Below are positions 29,061 to 39,534 of a stretch of 64,000 bases of DNA, piece by piece. The position numbers and the translations under genes are program-made. The DNA is from an uncultured Actinomycetes bacterium (lineage in GTDB: Bacteria > Actinomycetota > Acidimicrobiia > Acidimicrobiales > RAAP-2), in the NCBI GenBank assembly GCA_903860915.1, contig CAIOSJ010000023.1, positions 1-64,000 of the forward strand. Reading direction: 5' to 3'. Within the stretch, counting starts at the first letter, position 1. Each line of letters opens with the position of its first letter. The notes beneath the pieces are model-generated. The model searched no databases. It was not told the origin of the DNA and was given only the letters and a program-made list of their open reading frames with translations.

Positions 29061-30221
29061 GTGAAGACTCAACTACAGATCACCGCCGTACGGGCGATTC
29101 TCCTGTCCTACGTCTATCCGGCCGGTCAGGAAATGACCTGGGTCGGCGGCACCATCCACTCCTGGGACGCGGCGCTGGTCGAAGTCACCTTGGCCGACGG
29201 CAGCGTCGGGGTGGGCGAGGTCGGGGCCGGCATCATGGCGGCTGTGGCCGTGGCGGGTCTCCTCGAGGCCTACCAGCCCTACTGCGTGAATGTTTCCTTT
29301 GATCATCCCCTCCACGTTGGAGATTGGCTGCGCGCCCATACCGCCTTCTGGTCACGTGGCGGCATCGCCAGTGGGGTCGCCGGAGCCATTGAAATCGCCG
29401 CCGTTGACGCCGTGGGTAAGCGCGAGGGGCTAGCGGCCTACGAACTGTTAGGCGGGCTTCGTCGTGACCGCATCGAGGCCTACGCCAGTGGGGGTCTCGG
29501 TTCCACCTTCGACGACGTCGCCACCTGGGGACGAGAGCAAATCGCGGCGGGTTTTTCGACCATCAAGTTTCGCGGAATGCGCGACGCCGACACCACCATT
29601 GAACTCATGGAGTACGTCGTGCCCCAACTCCCGACGGGCACCGGCTTCATCCTCGACGTAGTGCAGGCCTGCGCCTCGCAGGCCTGGTCGCACGATGATG
29701 CTCTTCGCGTTGGCCGCGTGGCCCAGCAACTCGGCGCACGCTGGTACGAAGAGCCCTGTTTCGCCACCGATGTCGCCGGGTACGCGAAGATGCGCGCCGA
29801 GCTCGGCGTGAGAATCTCGGGTGTCGAGTCCAACGGCACGGTGGACGAGTTCGCGGCGCTGCTCCTCGCCGACGCCATCGGACTAGCCCAACCCGACGTC
29901 ACCTTCGTCGGGGGTTTTGCCACCTTCGCCCGCGTCGCCGATATGGCTCGGGCCCACGACGTGGCCTGCGTGCCCCACGTCTGGGGCAGTGGCGTTACCT
30001 TTGCCGCCAACCTGCACGCCGCCTTCGCCCACGATCACGTACAGCTCTTTGAGTTCTGCACTCTCGTCAACCCCCTTCGCGAGCTCCTCCTCACCGAGGT
30101 CATTGGCCTGCGCGACGGAGAACTCCTCGCGCCACGGGCACCGGGTCTCGGCGTGGCGGTCACCCCCGAGATCGAGCGAGCCTTTCCCTTCCAGCGAAAC
30201 GGTGGTCATGTCATCCGCTAA
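29061..30221 (+). CDS. mandelate racemase / muconate lactonizing enzyme family (enolase superfamily)
   Basis: STIKFRGM, GTGFILDVVQA, RWYEEPC, ISGVESNGTVDEF; GTG start. Confidence 0.88.
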   Translation: MKTQLQITAVRAILLSYVYPAGQEMTWVGGTIHSWDAALVEVTLADGSVGVGEVGAGIMAAVAVAGLLEAYQPYCVNVSFDHPLHVGDWLRAHTAFWSRGGIASGVAGAIEIAAVDAVGKREGLAAYELLGGLRRDRIEAYASGGLGSTFDDVATWGREQIAAGFSTIKFRGMRDADTTIELMEYVVPQLPTGTGFILDVVQACASQAWSHDDALRVGRVAQQLGARWYEEPCFATDVAGYAKMRAELGVRISGVESNGTVDEFAALLLADAIGLAQPDVTFVGGFATFARVADMARAHDVACVPHVWGSGVTFAANLHAAFAHDHVQLFEFCTLVNPLRELLLTEVIGLRDGELLAPRAPGLGVAVTPEIERAFPFQRNGGHVIR

Positions 30222-30870
30222 GTCCTTCCAGCTACTGCCCACTGACACACTCATCACCTCGGCCATGATCTCCGACTCCCTGGACGCCGTGGGTAGCCGT
30301 TCACAGGTACTCACTAGTGACGTGGTTCCCCTGGTCGCGGGCTCGCGTTATCTCGGTCGCGCCGCCACGGTGGCCTTCACGCCCTCGGACCAACTCAGCG
30401 AGAATCCCTACGACGACGCCATTTCCTTCATCGACTCACTGACCCTGGGTGACGTGGCCGTCGTCGCCACTGATGGGAATCTCTCGACCGCCTACTGGGG
30501 TGAGCTCTTCAGCGCCGCCGCCATTGGACGCGGTGCCGTCGGCATGGTAACTGACGGCACAATCCGCGACACCACCAAAATCGCCGGACTGGGTTTTCCC
30601 GCTTTTTCCCGCGGACACCGACCCATCGATTTCCACGGGCGCATGCGGGTCAGCGCCCAGGGTCGGGCCGTCACCATTGCCGGCGTCACGGTGAACCCTG
30701 GTGACCTCATTAGTGCCGACGATGACGGCGTCGTGGTCGTTCCCCACGAAATTGCTGACGAAGTACTCCAGCGAGCGCGGAGTCGAGCCACCGCGGAAGG
30801 CATCGTGCTGAGTGAATTACTCGTCGGAGCTTCACTGCGCGGCGTGTGGGACCGCCACCACATCTTGTAG
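30208..30870 (+). CDS. RraA family protein
   Basis: TLITSAMISDSLDAVG, GAVGMVTDGTIRDTTKIAGLGFPAFSRGHRPID, VNPGDLISADDDGVVVVP. Confidence 0.92.
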   Translation: MSSAKSFQLLPTDTLITSAMISDSLDAVGSRSQVLTSDVVPLVAGSRYLGRAATVAFTPSDQLSENPYDDAISFIDSLTLGDVAVVATDGNLSTAYWGELFSAAAIGRGAVGMVTDGTIRDTTKIAGLGFPAFSRGHRPIDFHGRMRVSAQGRAVTIAGVTVNPGDLISADDDGVVVVPHEIADEVLQRARSRATAEGIVLSELLVGASLRGVWDRHHIL

Positions 30871-30877
30871 TTGGCCG

Positions 30878-32473
30878 TTACGAGCCGAGTGGCGTGACCT
30901 CGCGCCAATTCGGGATTGCCGGATAGCTCAGCCCCACTGGTCCAACCCCAAAGATCGTCAGGACGTTCATCGTCATCACCCGTATCGCCGTGGCCGGACA
31001 GAGCGTCGGGCTGCACTCGCGCAGGGCCGGAATCCAATTCACGGTGCCCGCGTTGAAAACTCCCGCACGCGTGACCGGACTCGTCCAGTAGCTGGTATCG
31101 GCGTAGGTGCGGCCCGACCAGACACCCTGACTCGTCGTCACTTCACCCGCCGGAATGGGCGAGTGCGCCAGAACGTGCAGCGTGGGGGGTAGATATTTCG
31201 TGAGGGCTAGGTGATCGAAGTCATTACGAATTACGCCCACAATTGCCGAGCCGTTTTTGAGCCCCGTGCCGCCGTAGAGCCACGAGCTGGCGTCGTGCAC
31301 GACGAGCGGCTCGGTGACCGAAGGCCAGGTGTAGCCCGAATAAAGTTCCCCGGTGAGTTCCATGGGTGATTGTCCCGTCGGAGCCATGGCGAAAGTGTTC
31401 CCCGTGACCTCGAGGGGATTGCCGTGACCGTTTAAGGGATCCTCGTAGGAATCGCGGTAGTTCACAATGACCCGATCGACGCCGAGTGGCGACGCAGCGA
31501 GACGGGCGTGACGCAGCACCGCGGCCGATCCGAAAAAGACCAGGTTGACCCCGTGCCGCATGGCCGTCAGAGCGCCCGCGCGCTGTGACTCCGTCCAGGT
31601 CTCGTCGTGCCCCAGGGACAAGATTGCGCGGTGGTGCAGCATTAACGCGGGATGCTCGGACAGGGTGATATCCGTCACGTAGGAAATATCGAGTCCGTGT
31701 TCTTCGGCCAAGGACAGTAGCGGCCACTCATTCCAGAGAAAATCAGATGCCCCGTTGCCCATGGAGTTGGGGCGGTCCAAGCTCACCATCCGAGCCCGAT
31801 TGCAGGGCGGATAGGTAGCGGCACCCGCAGCGCAGGCACCCCGACCTTGGTAGAAGTCGTAGCCGCCGAAGAGATTCCAACCTTGTTCAGTCATGCTGCG
31901 ACCCACCGCGAGCAGGGCCGAGGTGCTCGTCGGATCCCAGATGGTGAGTGGCATGTAGGCCTGCTGTCCCCCGGAACCGACCAGTTTGAACAGGTACATG
32001 CCGGGGACAAACTCAGCGGTAATTGGCACCACCAAGGAGCGCGACCAGTTAGCACAGGACACCAGGTTGACTCCCGCGGTAAAACCGCAACCGGGTTGAT
32101 AGTGCCCGACCACCACCGGTGACTGCCAGATACTGCGAGCACCGAGGCCTCGGTAGTACCCCATGCGAAACGCCGTCACGGTATAAGTCGCAGCGGAGGT
32201 CGTGACGTAGGCCGAGACGCTGTCGCCCACCACAGCCGCGTCACGGGAGAGAAAACCCGCAATCCCGCTGACCTTGGCCGTGGGTGAAATCTGCCACGCC
32301 GTCGTACCGGGCAATTGATTTTCCGCGATGACGCCAGCAGAGAGCACCGGGCTGGTCGTTGGCGTTGGGGCTACGGCCCGAGCCGGACTCGTGAGGGCCA
32401 GAGTCCCGAGGAGGCTCACGGCGAGGAGTAATCGTGGTCCTCGCCGTTGAAATCGCCAGGACATGTCCCCCAT
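30878..32473 (-). CDS. secreted protein, N,N-dimethylformamidase large-subunit-like domain
   Basis: Signal peptide; GYDFYQGRG, VSLDRPN, LSIYVTDITLSEHPALMLHHRAILSLGHDETWTESQR-type segment (read as LDISYVTDIT...SLGHDETWT). Confidence 0.78.
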   Translation of the reverse strand: MGDMSWRFQRRGPRLLLAVSLLGTLALTSPARAVAPTPTTSPVLSAGVIAENQLPGTTAWQISPTAKVSGIAGFLSRDAAVVGDSVSAYVTTSAATYTVTAFRMGYYRGLGARSIWQSPVVVGHYQPGCGFTAGVNLVSCANWSRSLVVPITAEFVPGMYLFKLVGSGGQQAYMPLTIWDPTSTSALLAVGRSMTEQGWNLFGGYDFYQGRGACAAGAATYPPCNRARMVSLDRPNSMGNGASDFLWNEWPLLSLAEEHGLDISYVTDITLSEHPALMLHHRAILSLGHDETWTESQRAGALTAMRHGVNLVFFGSAAVLRHARLAASPLGVDRVIVNYRDSYEDPLNGHGNPLEVTGNTFAMAPTGQSPMELTGELYSGYTWPSVTEPLVVHDASSWLYGGTGLKNGSAIVGVIRNDFDHLALTKYLPPTLHVLAHSPIPAGEVTTSQGVWSGRTYADTSYWTSPVTRAGVFNAGTVNWIPALRECSPTLCPATAIRVMTMNVLTIFGVGPVGLSYPAIPNWREVTPLGS

Positions 32474-32491
32474 CCTAAAGGAACAGTTGAA

Positions 32492-33787
32492 CTAATCCCG
32501 CCGTGAGCGCTGAACGATTTCTTCGGACTCACGTGAGGCGGAGCGGTAGATGCCCTTGCTCATGAGCGAGACCTCGTCTTTGCGCCGTGCGATATAGACC
32601 TCGGCGCGTTTGGCGTGCACCTCGGGGTTGTCCGGCGCGGCCCAGCCCGCTAGGTCTGCGAGGTGACAGGCCAGTCGAAGATCCGTTGCCGTGAGGGCCA
32701 CGGCGCGGTCAATCAAAATCTCCGGTCCGCCAACTAGCGCGGCCAACTCGCCCGCCAACTCGGCGTCGGTCGAGGGCTTCAGGCGAGAAGGCGCGCCGTC
32801 CCACCATCCACCGTAGAGACGCCAAATGTTGCGCACGACAAATTCCGGCTCATCGTAGGCCGGGCGCATGTAGGGCTTGTCGAGCACGCTCTGGGGAACC
32901 TTCACCGTGTGGATAATGGCGTCCAGGGTCTCTCCGGCGTTCATCATCTCAATGACTTGACGCACTAGGGACTCGAGGGAGCTTGCGATGTCGTCGAGCA
33001 CCGAGGCGATACGTTCGCGACCCTCGATGGGTAGGCCGTGCGCGGGCACCAGTAGTTCGGGACCCTGGGCGATCATCGTGCGTAGCGCCTGGGCCCATTC
33101 GAGGGCGTAGCGCTGCACCTTCTGCGGGTTCCCCGCATTGGGGTAGTACCAAATTACGAAATCGCCCGAAAAGAGCCACTTCTTTTCCGGCAACCAGGCC
33201 CACAGGTGATCGTCCGTCTCGCCCCGAGCGTGATGGAGTTCTACTGCCGTGCCGCCGGCGTCAAGGCGCAGCACGTCTCGAAAGGTCTGGTCGGGACGAA
33301 GCGTTCCCTTCGGCAGAAAACTGTGCCAATTCTCACCAATGCTGAGACCCATCTCGCTCACCGTGCCACCGAATTGCCGTTGGTTAATGAGCAAGTTCCA
33401 CTCGTTGGTCTCGTTGTAGCGATCAATTCTCGCGCTGACGTTCTCGTGCCCGATCACGTGGGGTCGCGCGTAGCCCTGGTTCTCGGCGTCGCGAGCGAAA
33501 GCGAAACTTCCCCCAATGTGATCGCCGTGTCCGTGGGTGTAGACGAGGGTGGAGACGGGGGCGCTACGCCAGCTGCGTAGTGACGACACCACGGCTTCAC
33601 CGCTACCCGCCCCCGAGGCGTCAAAGCACATCAGGCCCTCACCAGTATCGAAGGCCACGGTGTGGCTAAAGCTTTCGACGATGGCGAGGTCAGTGGCCAA
33701 TTCGGTGACCTCGTTCGTCACGCGATTAATGGGTTCGCTGATGACGCCCGAGTCAATGATTTTGCTGGAAAGTTCAATGGGGTGCAC
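32492..33787 (-). CDS. metallo-beta-lactamase-fold hydrolase, alkyl sulfatase-like
   Basis: YTHGHGDHIGGS, HHARGETDDHLWAWLPEKKWLFSGDFV, LVPAHGLPI, C-terminal alkyl-sulfatase dimerisation-like region. Confidence 0.88.
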   Translation of the reverse strand: MHPIELSSKIIDSGVISEPINRVTNEVTELATDLAIVESFSHTVAFDTGEGLMCFDASGAGSGEAVVSSLRSWRSAPVSTLVYTHGHGDHIGGSFAFARDAENQGYARPHVIGHENVSARIDRYNETNEWNLLINQRQFGGTVSEMGLSIGENWHSFLPKGTLRPDQTFRDVLRLDAGGTAVELHHARGETDDHLWAWLPEKKWLFSGDFVIWYYPNAGNPQKVQRYALEWAQALRTMIAQGPELLVPAHGLPIEGRERIASVLDDIASSLESLVRQVIEMMNAGETLDAIIHTVKVPQSVLDKPYMRPAYDEPEFVVRNIWRLYGGWWDGAPSRLKPSTDAELAGELAALVGGPEILIDRAVALTATDLRLACHLADLAGWAAPDNPEVHAKRAEVYIARRKDEVSLMSKGIYRSASRESEEIVQRSRRD

Positions 33788-33852
33788 CTCGTAATTCTAG
33801 AGACTCCGCCCTAGTCAGATTGGGTCTTGCGCCTCATCACTAGTACATTTCG

Positions 33853-34758
33853 GTGGTGCGCGAAGCGAAAGTCCTTCTCTATTACTGCTTCACTCCACTG
33901 GCCGATCCCGAGGCCATCCACCTCTGGCAGCGGGTGCTCTGCGAGAGCCTCGGTCTACGCGGTCGCATCATCATCTCGCGCCACGGCATTAACGGTACCG
34001 TCGGCGGTGACTTGCTCGCCATCAAGAAATACTTAAAGGGCACTAAGGCCTTTCTTCCCTTTAAGCACATCGACTTCAAGTGGTCCGAGGGAACTGGCCG
34101 CGAATTCCCCCGCCTCGAAATCAAGATTCGCGACGAGATTGTGTCCTTCGGCGCAACGGGTGAGCTGGAGGTCGACGAATCCGGCGTCGTCGGTGGGGGT
34201 CAGCACCTAACGCCCGAGGCGGTGCACGAGCTCGTCGCCGCTCGGGGCGAGGAGGTTGTTTTTTTCGATGGGCGCAACAGTTTCGAAGCCGCTATTGGTC
34301 GCTTCAAGAATGCGGTGGTACCCGACGTCGCGACCACTCGCGACTTCGTTCGAGAAATCGACAGCGGCGCCTACGACCACCTCAAAAACAAAGCCATCGT
34401 CACCTATTGCACCGGCGGAGTGCGTTGTGAAGTGCTCTCGTCCATCATGAAGCGCCGCGGTTTTTCTGAGGTCTACCAAATCGAAGGTGGCGTCGTACGT
34501 TACGGCGAAGCTTTCGGCGACGACGGCCTCTGGGAGGGCTCGCTCTATCTCTTCGACGGGCGCATGAATCAGGAATTTAGTGACCACAGCCTGGTCATCA
34601 GTTCCTGCGAACGCTGCGACGCGCCAACCAGCAAATACCACAACTGCTCGAACGGAGCCTGTCGGAAATTGATTCTGCTCTGCGCCGACTGCGCCACGGC
34701 CCCCAGCCCCTGTAGCGCGGCTCACGCCTCTCAGCACGCCGTAAGGTCGCTCACGTGA
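33853..34758 (+). CDS. trhO: rhodanese-related tRNA uridine hydroxylase (TrhO/UPF0176)
   Basis: [53 protein letters not shown]-terminal Cys cluster [23 protein letters not shown]. Confidence 0.9.
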   Translation: MVREAKVLLYYCFTPLADPEAIHLWQRVLCESLGLRGRIIISRHGINGTVGGDLLAIKKYLKGTKAFLPFKHIDFKWSEGTGREFPRLEIKIRDEIVSFGATGELEVDESGVVGGGQHLTPEAVHELVAARGEEVVFFDGRNSFEAAIGRFKNAVVPDVATTRDFVREIDSGAYDHLKNKAIVTYCTGGVRCEVLSSIMKRRGFSEVYQIEGGVVRYGEAFGDDGLWEGSLYLFDGRMNQEFSDHSLVISSCERCDAPTSKYHNCSNGACRKLILLCADCATAPSPCSAAHASQHAVRSLT

Positions 34759-35468
34759 TCTCCACCTACGGTCCCATCGCCCTCGTGGGCTCGGGGGAAT
34801 ACCTCGAACACATGGCCGAGCTCGAGGCCGAGCTCATCGCTGGACGTTCAAATCGCTACGTACAGATCGCTACCGCCGCCGTGCCCGACGGTCCCGCGGT
34901 GGTGACCAAGTGGCACCGTCTTGGTCGCGAGCAGGCCGAACGCATCGGAGTCGAGGCTGTAATTCTCCCTATCGAAACTCGCGAGGACGCGGACAACCCC
35001 GCTATTGCGCACCAAGTCCGCGACGCCGGATTGATATACCTCTCCGGTGGCCACCCCAAGTTCCTGGCCGACACCCTGCGCGACACCCTCGTCTGGCGGG
35101 AAATAGAAAACGCGTGGCGCGCCGGTAGCGCGTTGGCCGGATGTAGTGCCGGAGCCATGGCCCTCACCTCCTGGGTGCCCTCACTACGCCACCCCATTCG
35201 TGGCGGCGCCGTCGGCCTCGGCCTCCTACCCCAACTCCGCGTAATACCGCATTTCGACGTCTTTGGCGCACGGATCAGCGATCTCGCGGCCCGCTTTTTA
35301 CTACCGAAAGACGAAGAGCACTCCTTTGTTGTCGGTATTGACGAGGACACCGCCCTGGTCGGTGGACCTGGTGACTGGGTGGTGCGTGGTCGCCAGTCCG
35401 TCTGGCACCTGTCACACGACTCGCGCACGCAATACCGAGTAAACGAGACGCTACACACCCCGAGTTAA
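34755..35468 (+). CDS. cyanophycinase-like / peptidase S51 family protein
   Basis: [35 protein letters not shown]. Confidence 0.8.
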   Translation: MISTYGPIALVGSGEYLEHMAELEAELIAGRSNRYVQIATAAVPDGPAVVTKWHRLGREQAERIGVEAVILPIETREDADNPAIAHQVRDAGLIYLSGGHPKFLADTLRDTLVWREIENAWRAGSALAGCSAGAMALTSWVPSLRHPIRGGAVGLGLLPQLRVIPHFDVFGARISDLAARFLLPKDEEHSFVVGIDEDTALVGGPGDWVVRGRQSVWHLSHDSRTQYRVNETLHTPS

Positions 35469-35574
35469 CTCGTTCGTGGCGCCCCGCTCGGGCACGTCAG
35501 CGGTTCCTTGTCACTACTCCCACGGGCGAGGTAACGTCATTCGCTACGAGTACTTCCAAGTTCGAAGGGCCACC

Positions 35575-36513
35575 ATGAAAATCACCAACCGCATAACGGA
35601 CCTACTCGGAATTGACTACCCCATCGTCCAGGCTCCCATGGGCTGGATTGCGCGCAGTGCCCTCGCCAGTGCCGTGTCGAACGCCGGTGGTCTGGGCATC
35701 ATCGAAACTTCCTCCGGCGAGCTCGACGCCGTCAAGGCCGAGATCGTCAAAATGCGCGAACTCACCACCAACGCCTTCGGCGTCAATATTGCCCAGGCCT
35801 TTGTACGCGACCCCAACATCGTCGAGTTCGTCGTCGACCAGGGTGTCAAGTTCGTCACCACCTCGGCCGGCGACCCCACGAAGTACACCGGCGCCTTGAA
35901 GGCCGCGGGACTTACCGTCTTTCACGTCGTCCCCACCCTCGCCGCCGCCCTCAAAGCGGTAGACGCCGGCGTGGACGGACTAGTCGTCGAAGGGGGCGAG
36001 GGGGGAGGATTTAAGAATCCCCGTGACGTCGCGACTATGGTGCTTCTCCCCCTGGTCTGCTCCAAGGTTGACGTGCCCGTGATCGCCGCCGGTGGCATTA
36101 CTGATGGTGCCACCATGGCCGCCGCCTTTGCTCTTGGAGCCGAGGGCGTCCAGATGGGTACTCGCATGGTGGCCGCCTCCGAGTCTCCGGTGCACGAAAA
36201 CTGGAAGAACGCCATCATCGGAGCCGCGGAGACCGACACGGTGTTTCTTAATCGCTTCTCACGACCCGCTCTGCGAGCCCTTCGTACCGAGCGAACCACC
36301 CGACTCGAGCACGACGACAACGTCTCGCTCGGCGAGTTTGGCCGAGTCACCGATCTGTACTTCGGTGGCGATCTCGAAGCCTCGATAGCGCTCGGTGGTC
36401 AGGTCATGGGTCGCATCGAGTCAGTTGAATCTGTGGCCGACATCCTCAAGACCACTATGCGAGAATTTCACGCCACCTTGGCCCAGCTCCAACGCCATTA
36501 CGGCACTCACTGA
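35575..36513 (+). CDS. nitronate monooxygenase family protein
   Basis: LLGIDYPIVQAPMGWIA, GGEGGGFKNPRDV, PVIAAGGITDGATMAAAFALGAEGVQMGTRMVA. Confidence 0.93.
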   Translation: MKITNRITDLLGIDYPIVQAPMGWIARSALASAVSNAGGLGIIETSSGELDAVKAEIVKMRELTTNAFGVNIAQAFVRDPNIVEFVVDQGVKFVTTSAGDPTKYTGALKAAGLTVFHVVPTLAAALKAVDAGVDGLVVEGGEGGGFKNPRDVATMVLLPLVCSKVDVPVIAAGGITDGATMAAAFALGAEGVQMGTRMVAASESPVHENWKNAIIGAAETDTVFLNRFSRPALRALRTERTTRLEHDDNVSLGEFGRVTDLYFGGDLEASIALGGQVMGRIESVESVADILKTTMREFHATLAQLQRHYGTH

Positions 36514-36607
36514 GCCACTCCGCAGTAGTAAAAACGTCGGGATTTGGAAATCGGTATTCACCTCAAAAAGCCGATCTGAGTTCGTGTACATCGCTGATGA
36601 CGTCACG

Positions 36608-36630
36608 CATAGGCATAGGCATAGGCATAG
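36608..36630. repeat. hexanucleotide tandem repeat (CATAGG), about 3.8 copies
   Basis: CATAGGCATAGGCATAGGCATAG. Confidence 0.9.
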
Positions 36631-36703
36631 TATTTCTGCTAAACATTCTTTTCGTGATGGGCTAAAAGTGTCATTCACCCTGGTCTAATTAAGGAGAACT
36701 ATC

Positions 36704-38767
36704 ATGCGCGTTTCTCGACTTTGGACGACACTGGGACTATCGTTCGCTGCCCTCTTCGGCTCTCTCCTGCCGTCGGTGATCGCTACCGGCGCCACACCCG
36801 CGCCCGCAGCGACGTGGAACGCGGCGACCAACCCGGCCATGGAGCCCACCGAGGGTTCCCTCATAGCTTGTACCTCGAGCAATTGCTATATGGGAACCGA
36901 CATTGGCCTCGTAAAGTCCGACCTCAGCATGGCTAGTTGGACGACCAGTGCGCCAGGATATTCCGAGGTTGGGCAAATCTTCTGCACGACCTCAAGGTGC
37001 GTTCAAGACAACAACTATTGGACCGATGCCACATCAACTCCCGTCAGTCTCGGAAGGATCGCCGGAACGAACCAAATCGACTGGGTTGCCTGCACCCCGA
37101 GTCTGGCTAAATGCCTCGGTGTTGTTCAAACCACGTCGACGACTCTCACCACGTACACCACCAGCTGGACCGGTTCGGCCTACGGTACCCCCACCAAGCT
37201 GGCTGGTCCGGCTCCAGCCAGCTCCTTTATGGTCCCGATCGCCTGCGTGAGTGAGACGGCCTGTTTCGGCGCAATTAAGGGCAAGACGTCCATAACATTG
37301 GGATATTCCACGAACGCCGGACTTCGTTTCACGGCGACGAAGACCTCCTTGAATTTCACAAATCTTCGAAGCTTCCAATACGGATGTGTCCAGACTCGCT
37401 GCTACATCCTTGGATCGACCGCCTCTTCGATCCTCGCCTCATCGCAGGCGCTCTTTATGACCTCGACGGACGGAGGCGCTACCTGGACTAAACCGAAGGT
37501 TCCCTCCACCTGGCTCTCCACCCAAAATATCTCCTGCCCAACGGCCACCGAGTGCCACATGCTGGTGTCCCAGGTGAGCGGTTCGGGCCACGTAATGGCC
37601 GTTCAGAGTTCATCGGATGCTGGGGTGACGTGGACCACGACCGACATATTGAACTCATCGAGTTCGTACCAGCTCAGTTGCCCCGCGATCGCGACCTGTG
37701 CCCTCACAACGCTCACCGATGCCACGAATTTCACCACCTCGGTGGGCGTAAATGTCAGCACTGACGGTGGGGCGACGTGGTCGAACGCACGTCTTCCGGG
37801 CGGGATGGCGAGCATCAATGACGCCGCCTGTGCCACGACGAGCAACTGCGTTGTGGTCGGCGACAACGGTTCACTGGCCGTCACCCACGACGGTGGCTAT
37901 CACTGGACGACGCCAACTGGCGGGGCGAGTAACTACTCCTACAATCGGGTGGTTTGCACGGGGGGCAGCCTCTGTATCGCTTCGGGCGTCGACGATAATT
38001 CGAACGAAGCAATCTCGTATTCCAGTGACTCGGGAGCAACCTGGCGGAATTCAACTACCCCACACAGTTCGACGAGCGTCATGGGCGTCTCGTGCCCGAC
38101 AACGACCTACTGCGTGGCCGTGGGAAACTTTAACCCGGGTCTTCAGATCAGTACTGATGGAGGCGCTAGCTTCACCGCACTAAGCGGCCTCACCCTGCCC
38201 GCGAAGTACTACCTGAGGGGAGTGAGTTGCGTGAGTCGTAATTCGTGTCTCGCGGCGGGGTATCAGCAGAACGCCCAGGGCGGCGTGTACCCGTTCTCAA
38301 TTGCAACAAATGACGGGGCTAAGTGGACTCAGTTACCGCCGGGCAAGGTCGCCGGTGCCCTCATGTCAGTTTCCTGCACCGCCCCAGGGCGTTGCGCCGC
38401 TCTTGGCGTTGACGGTAATTTCAATACTTTGCTATCCACCACAATCAACAACGGAGTGGCCTGGAGCGTGCTCAGTAAGGCCGCTACCGGCGGCGCAACT
38501 GCTGCTTTCGCACTCACCTGCTCGACCACGACGCAGTGTGTGGCCGTGGGGGACATGAAAGCCGGCAAGGGCGGAGTCTGGGTCAGCGTCAACGCCGGAG
38601 CCACGTGGACAGCTTCTAAGAGCACGGTTCTCCTGAGTGGCAGATCAGCTTCCCTGAGTCTCAGCACCGTGTCGTGCAGTTCGGTGACAAATTGTGTGGC
38701 CAGCGATCAATCAAATTCAATCATCTTCTATCGTCCGACGCCCAGCGGTCCGATAAGCGCTCCGTAG
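36704..38767 (+). CDS. secreted beta-propeller-like repeat protein with recurrent Cys pairs
   Basis: Signal peptide; Asp-box-like SxDGGATW repeats alternating with C-x(4-6)-C motifs. Confidence 0.75.
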   Translation: MRVSRLWTTLGLSFAALFGSLLPSVIATGATPAPAATWNAATNPAMEPTEGSLIACTSSNCYMGTDIGLVKSDLSMASWTTSAPGYSEVGQIFCTTSRCVQDNNYWTDATSTPVSLGRIAGTNQIDWVACTPSLAKCLGVVQTTSTTLTTYTTSWTGSAYGTPTKLAGPAPASSFMVPIACVSETACFGAIKGKTSITLGYSTNAGLRFTATKTSLNFTNLRSFQYGCVQTRCYILGSTASSILASSQALFMTSTDGGATWTKPKVPSTWLSTQNISCPTATECHMLVSQVSGSGHVMAVQSSSDAGVTWTTTDILNSSSSYQLSCPAIATCALTTLTDATNFTTSVGVNVSTDGGATWSNARLPGGMASINDAACATTSNCVVVGDNGSLAVTHDGGYHWTTPTGGASNYSYNRVVCTGGSLCIASGVDDNSNEAISYSSDSGATWRNSTTPHSSTSVMGVSCPTTTYCVAVGNFNPGLQISTDGGASFTALSGLTLPAKYYLRGVSCVSRNSCLAAGYQQNAQGGVYPFSIATNDGAKWTQLPPGKVAGALMSVSCTAPGRCAALGVDGNFNTLLSTTINNGVAWSVLSKAATGGATAAFALTCSTTTQCVAVGDMKAGKGGVWVSVNAGATWTASKSTVLLSGRSASLSLSTVSCSSVTNCVASDQSNSIIFYRPTPSGPISAP

Positions 38768-38826
38768 GTGGCGAAGTCCTTGGTGGGTTCTTTTCCCCGA
38801 GCTTCGTCATCACCGCTACTAACCCG

Positions 38827-39204
38827 CTAGTACGTCCACGTCGTAGCCCCCAGCAGGCTGGGATCATCAGAACTAACGGGAACCACGCAAAAGAGCAATC
38901 CCGCCGGATCTCGTAGCGTCACCCAGTCCCCGTGGGCGTACTGGACCACCGCCCCGAGGGCGACCAGGCGATCTACTTCGGCCTCGAGATTGTCGGTGTG
39001 GACATCGAGGTGGATACGCGCCTCGCCTTCAATGGCCTGTAATAAAAACAGGTAGTTCTGGTGCGCGCCAAGCACACTGTACTCGGGGTATTCGGTACCA
39101 GCGCGCGGGCTGGCATTGAGGAGCCCACCCCAAAAGGACTCACTGGCCTCTCTTTTCTCACTCGGGATATCGAGACAAATGACTGACACACGAGACTGGT
39201 GCAT
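38827..39204 (-). CDS. VOC family (glyoxalase-like) protein
   Basis: VSVICLDIPSEKREASESFWGGLL, ARIHLDVHTDNLEAEVDRLVALGA, WVTLRDPAGLLFCVV. Confidence 0.85.
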   Translation of the reverse strand: MHQSRVSVICLDIPSEKREASESFWGGLLNASPRAGTEYPEYSVLGAHQNYLFLLQAIEGEARIHLDVHTDNLEAEVDRLVALGAVVQYAHGDWVTLRDPAGLLFCVVPVSSDDPSLLGATTWTY

Positions 39205-39362
39205 AGGACCTTTCTAATAGACGTGCGACCTCGTCGCAGTGATGGAATGAGTTCCCCGAGCCCGCCCATTGCTAGCAACCGACCGAGCCTTTTGGAGGGG
39301 TGGCGGTGGGGTGTTAGGATTACTCATCACACTGTGGGGCACCACCTCCCAGTGTGGTGTAT

Positions 39363-39437
39363 GGACCTGTGGTGCAGCCTGGAGTGCACGCCGCCCTGTC
39401 AAGGCGGAGGTCGCGGGTTCAAATCCCGTCAGGTCCG
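39363..39437 (+). tRNA. tRNA-Asp(GUC)
   Basis: GGACCTGTGGTGCAGCCTGGAGTGCACGCCGCCCTGTCAAGGCGGAGGTCGCGGGTTCAAATCCCGTCAGGTCCG; loop CTGTCAA. Confidence 0.95.
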
Positions 39438-39461
39438 CTCGGTGCCCTTGGGCGCTGAGGA

Positions 39462-39534
39462 GGTCGAGTAGCTCAGTTGGTAGAGCGCGCGCCTGAAAAG
39501 CGTGAGGTCACCGGATCGACGCCGGTCTCGACCA
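39462..39534 (+). tRNA. tRNA-Phe(GAA)
   Basis: GGTCGAGTAGCTCAGTTGGTAGAGCGCGCGCCTGAAAAGCGTGAGGTCACCGGATCGACGCCGGTCTCGACCA, followed by CCA; loop CTGAAAA. Confidence 0.95.

Noticed and set aside
29917-30207. Upstream extension of the RraA ORF
   Set aside because: Overlaps the enolase-superfamily gene out of frame with Ser/Pro-rich shadow sequence; RraA homology begins near the ATG at 30208
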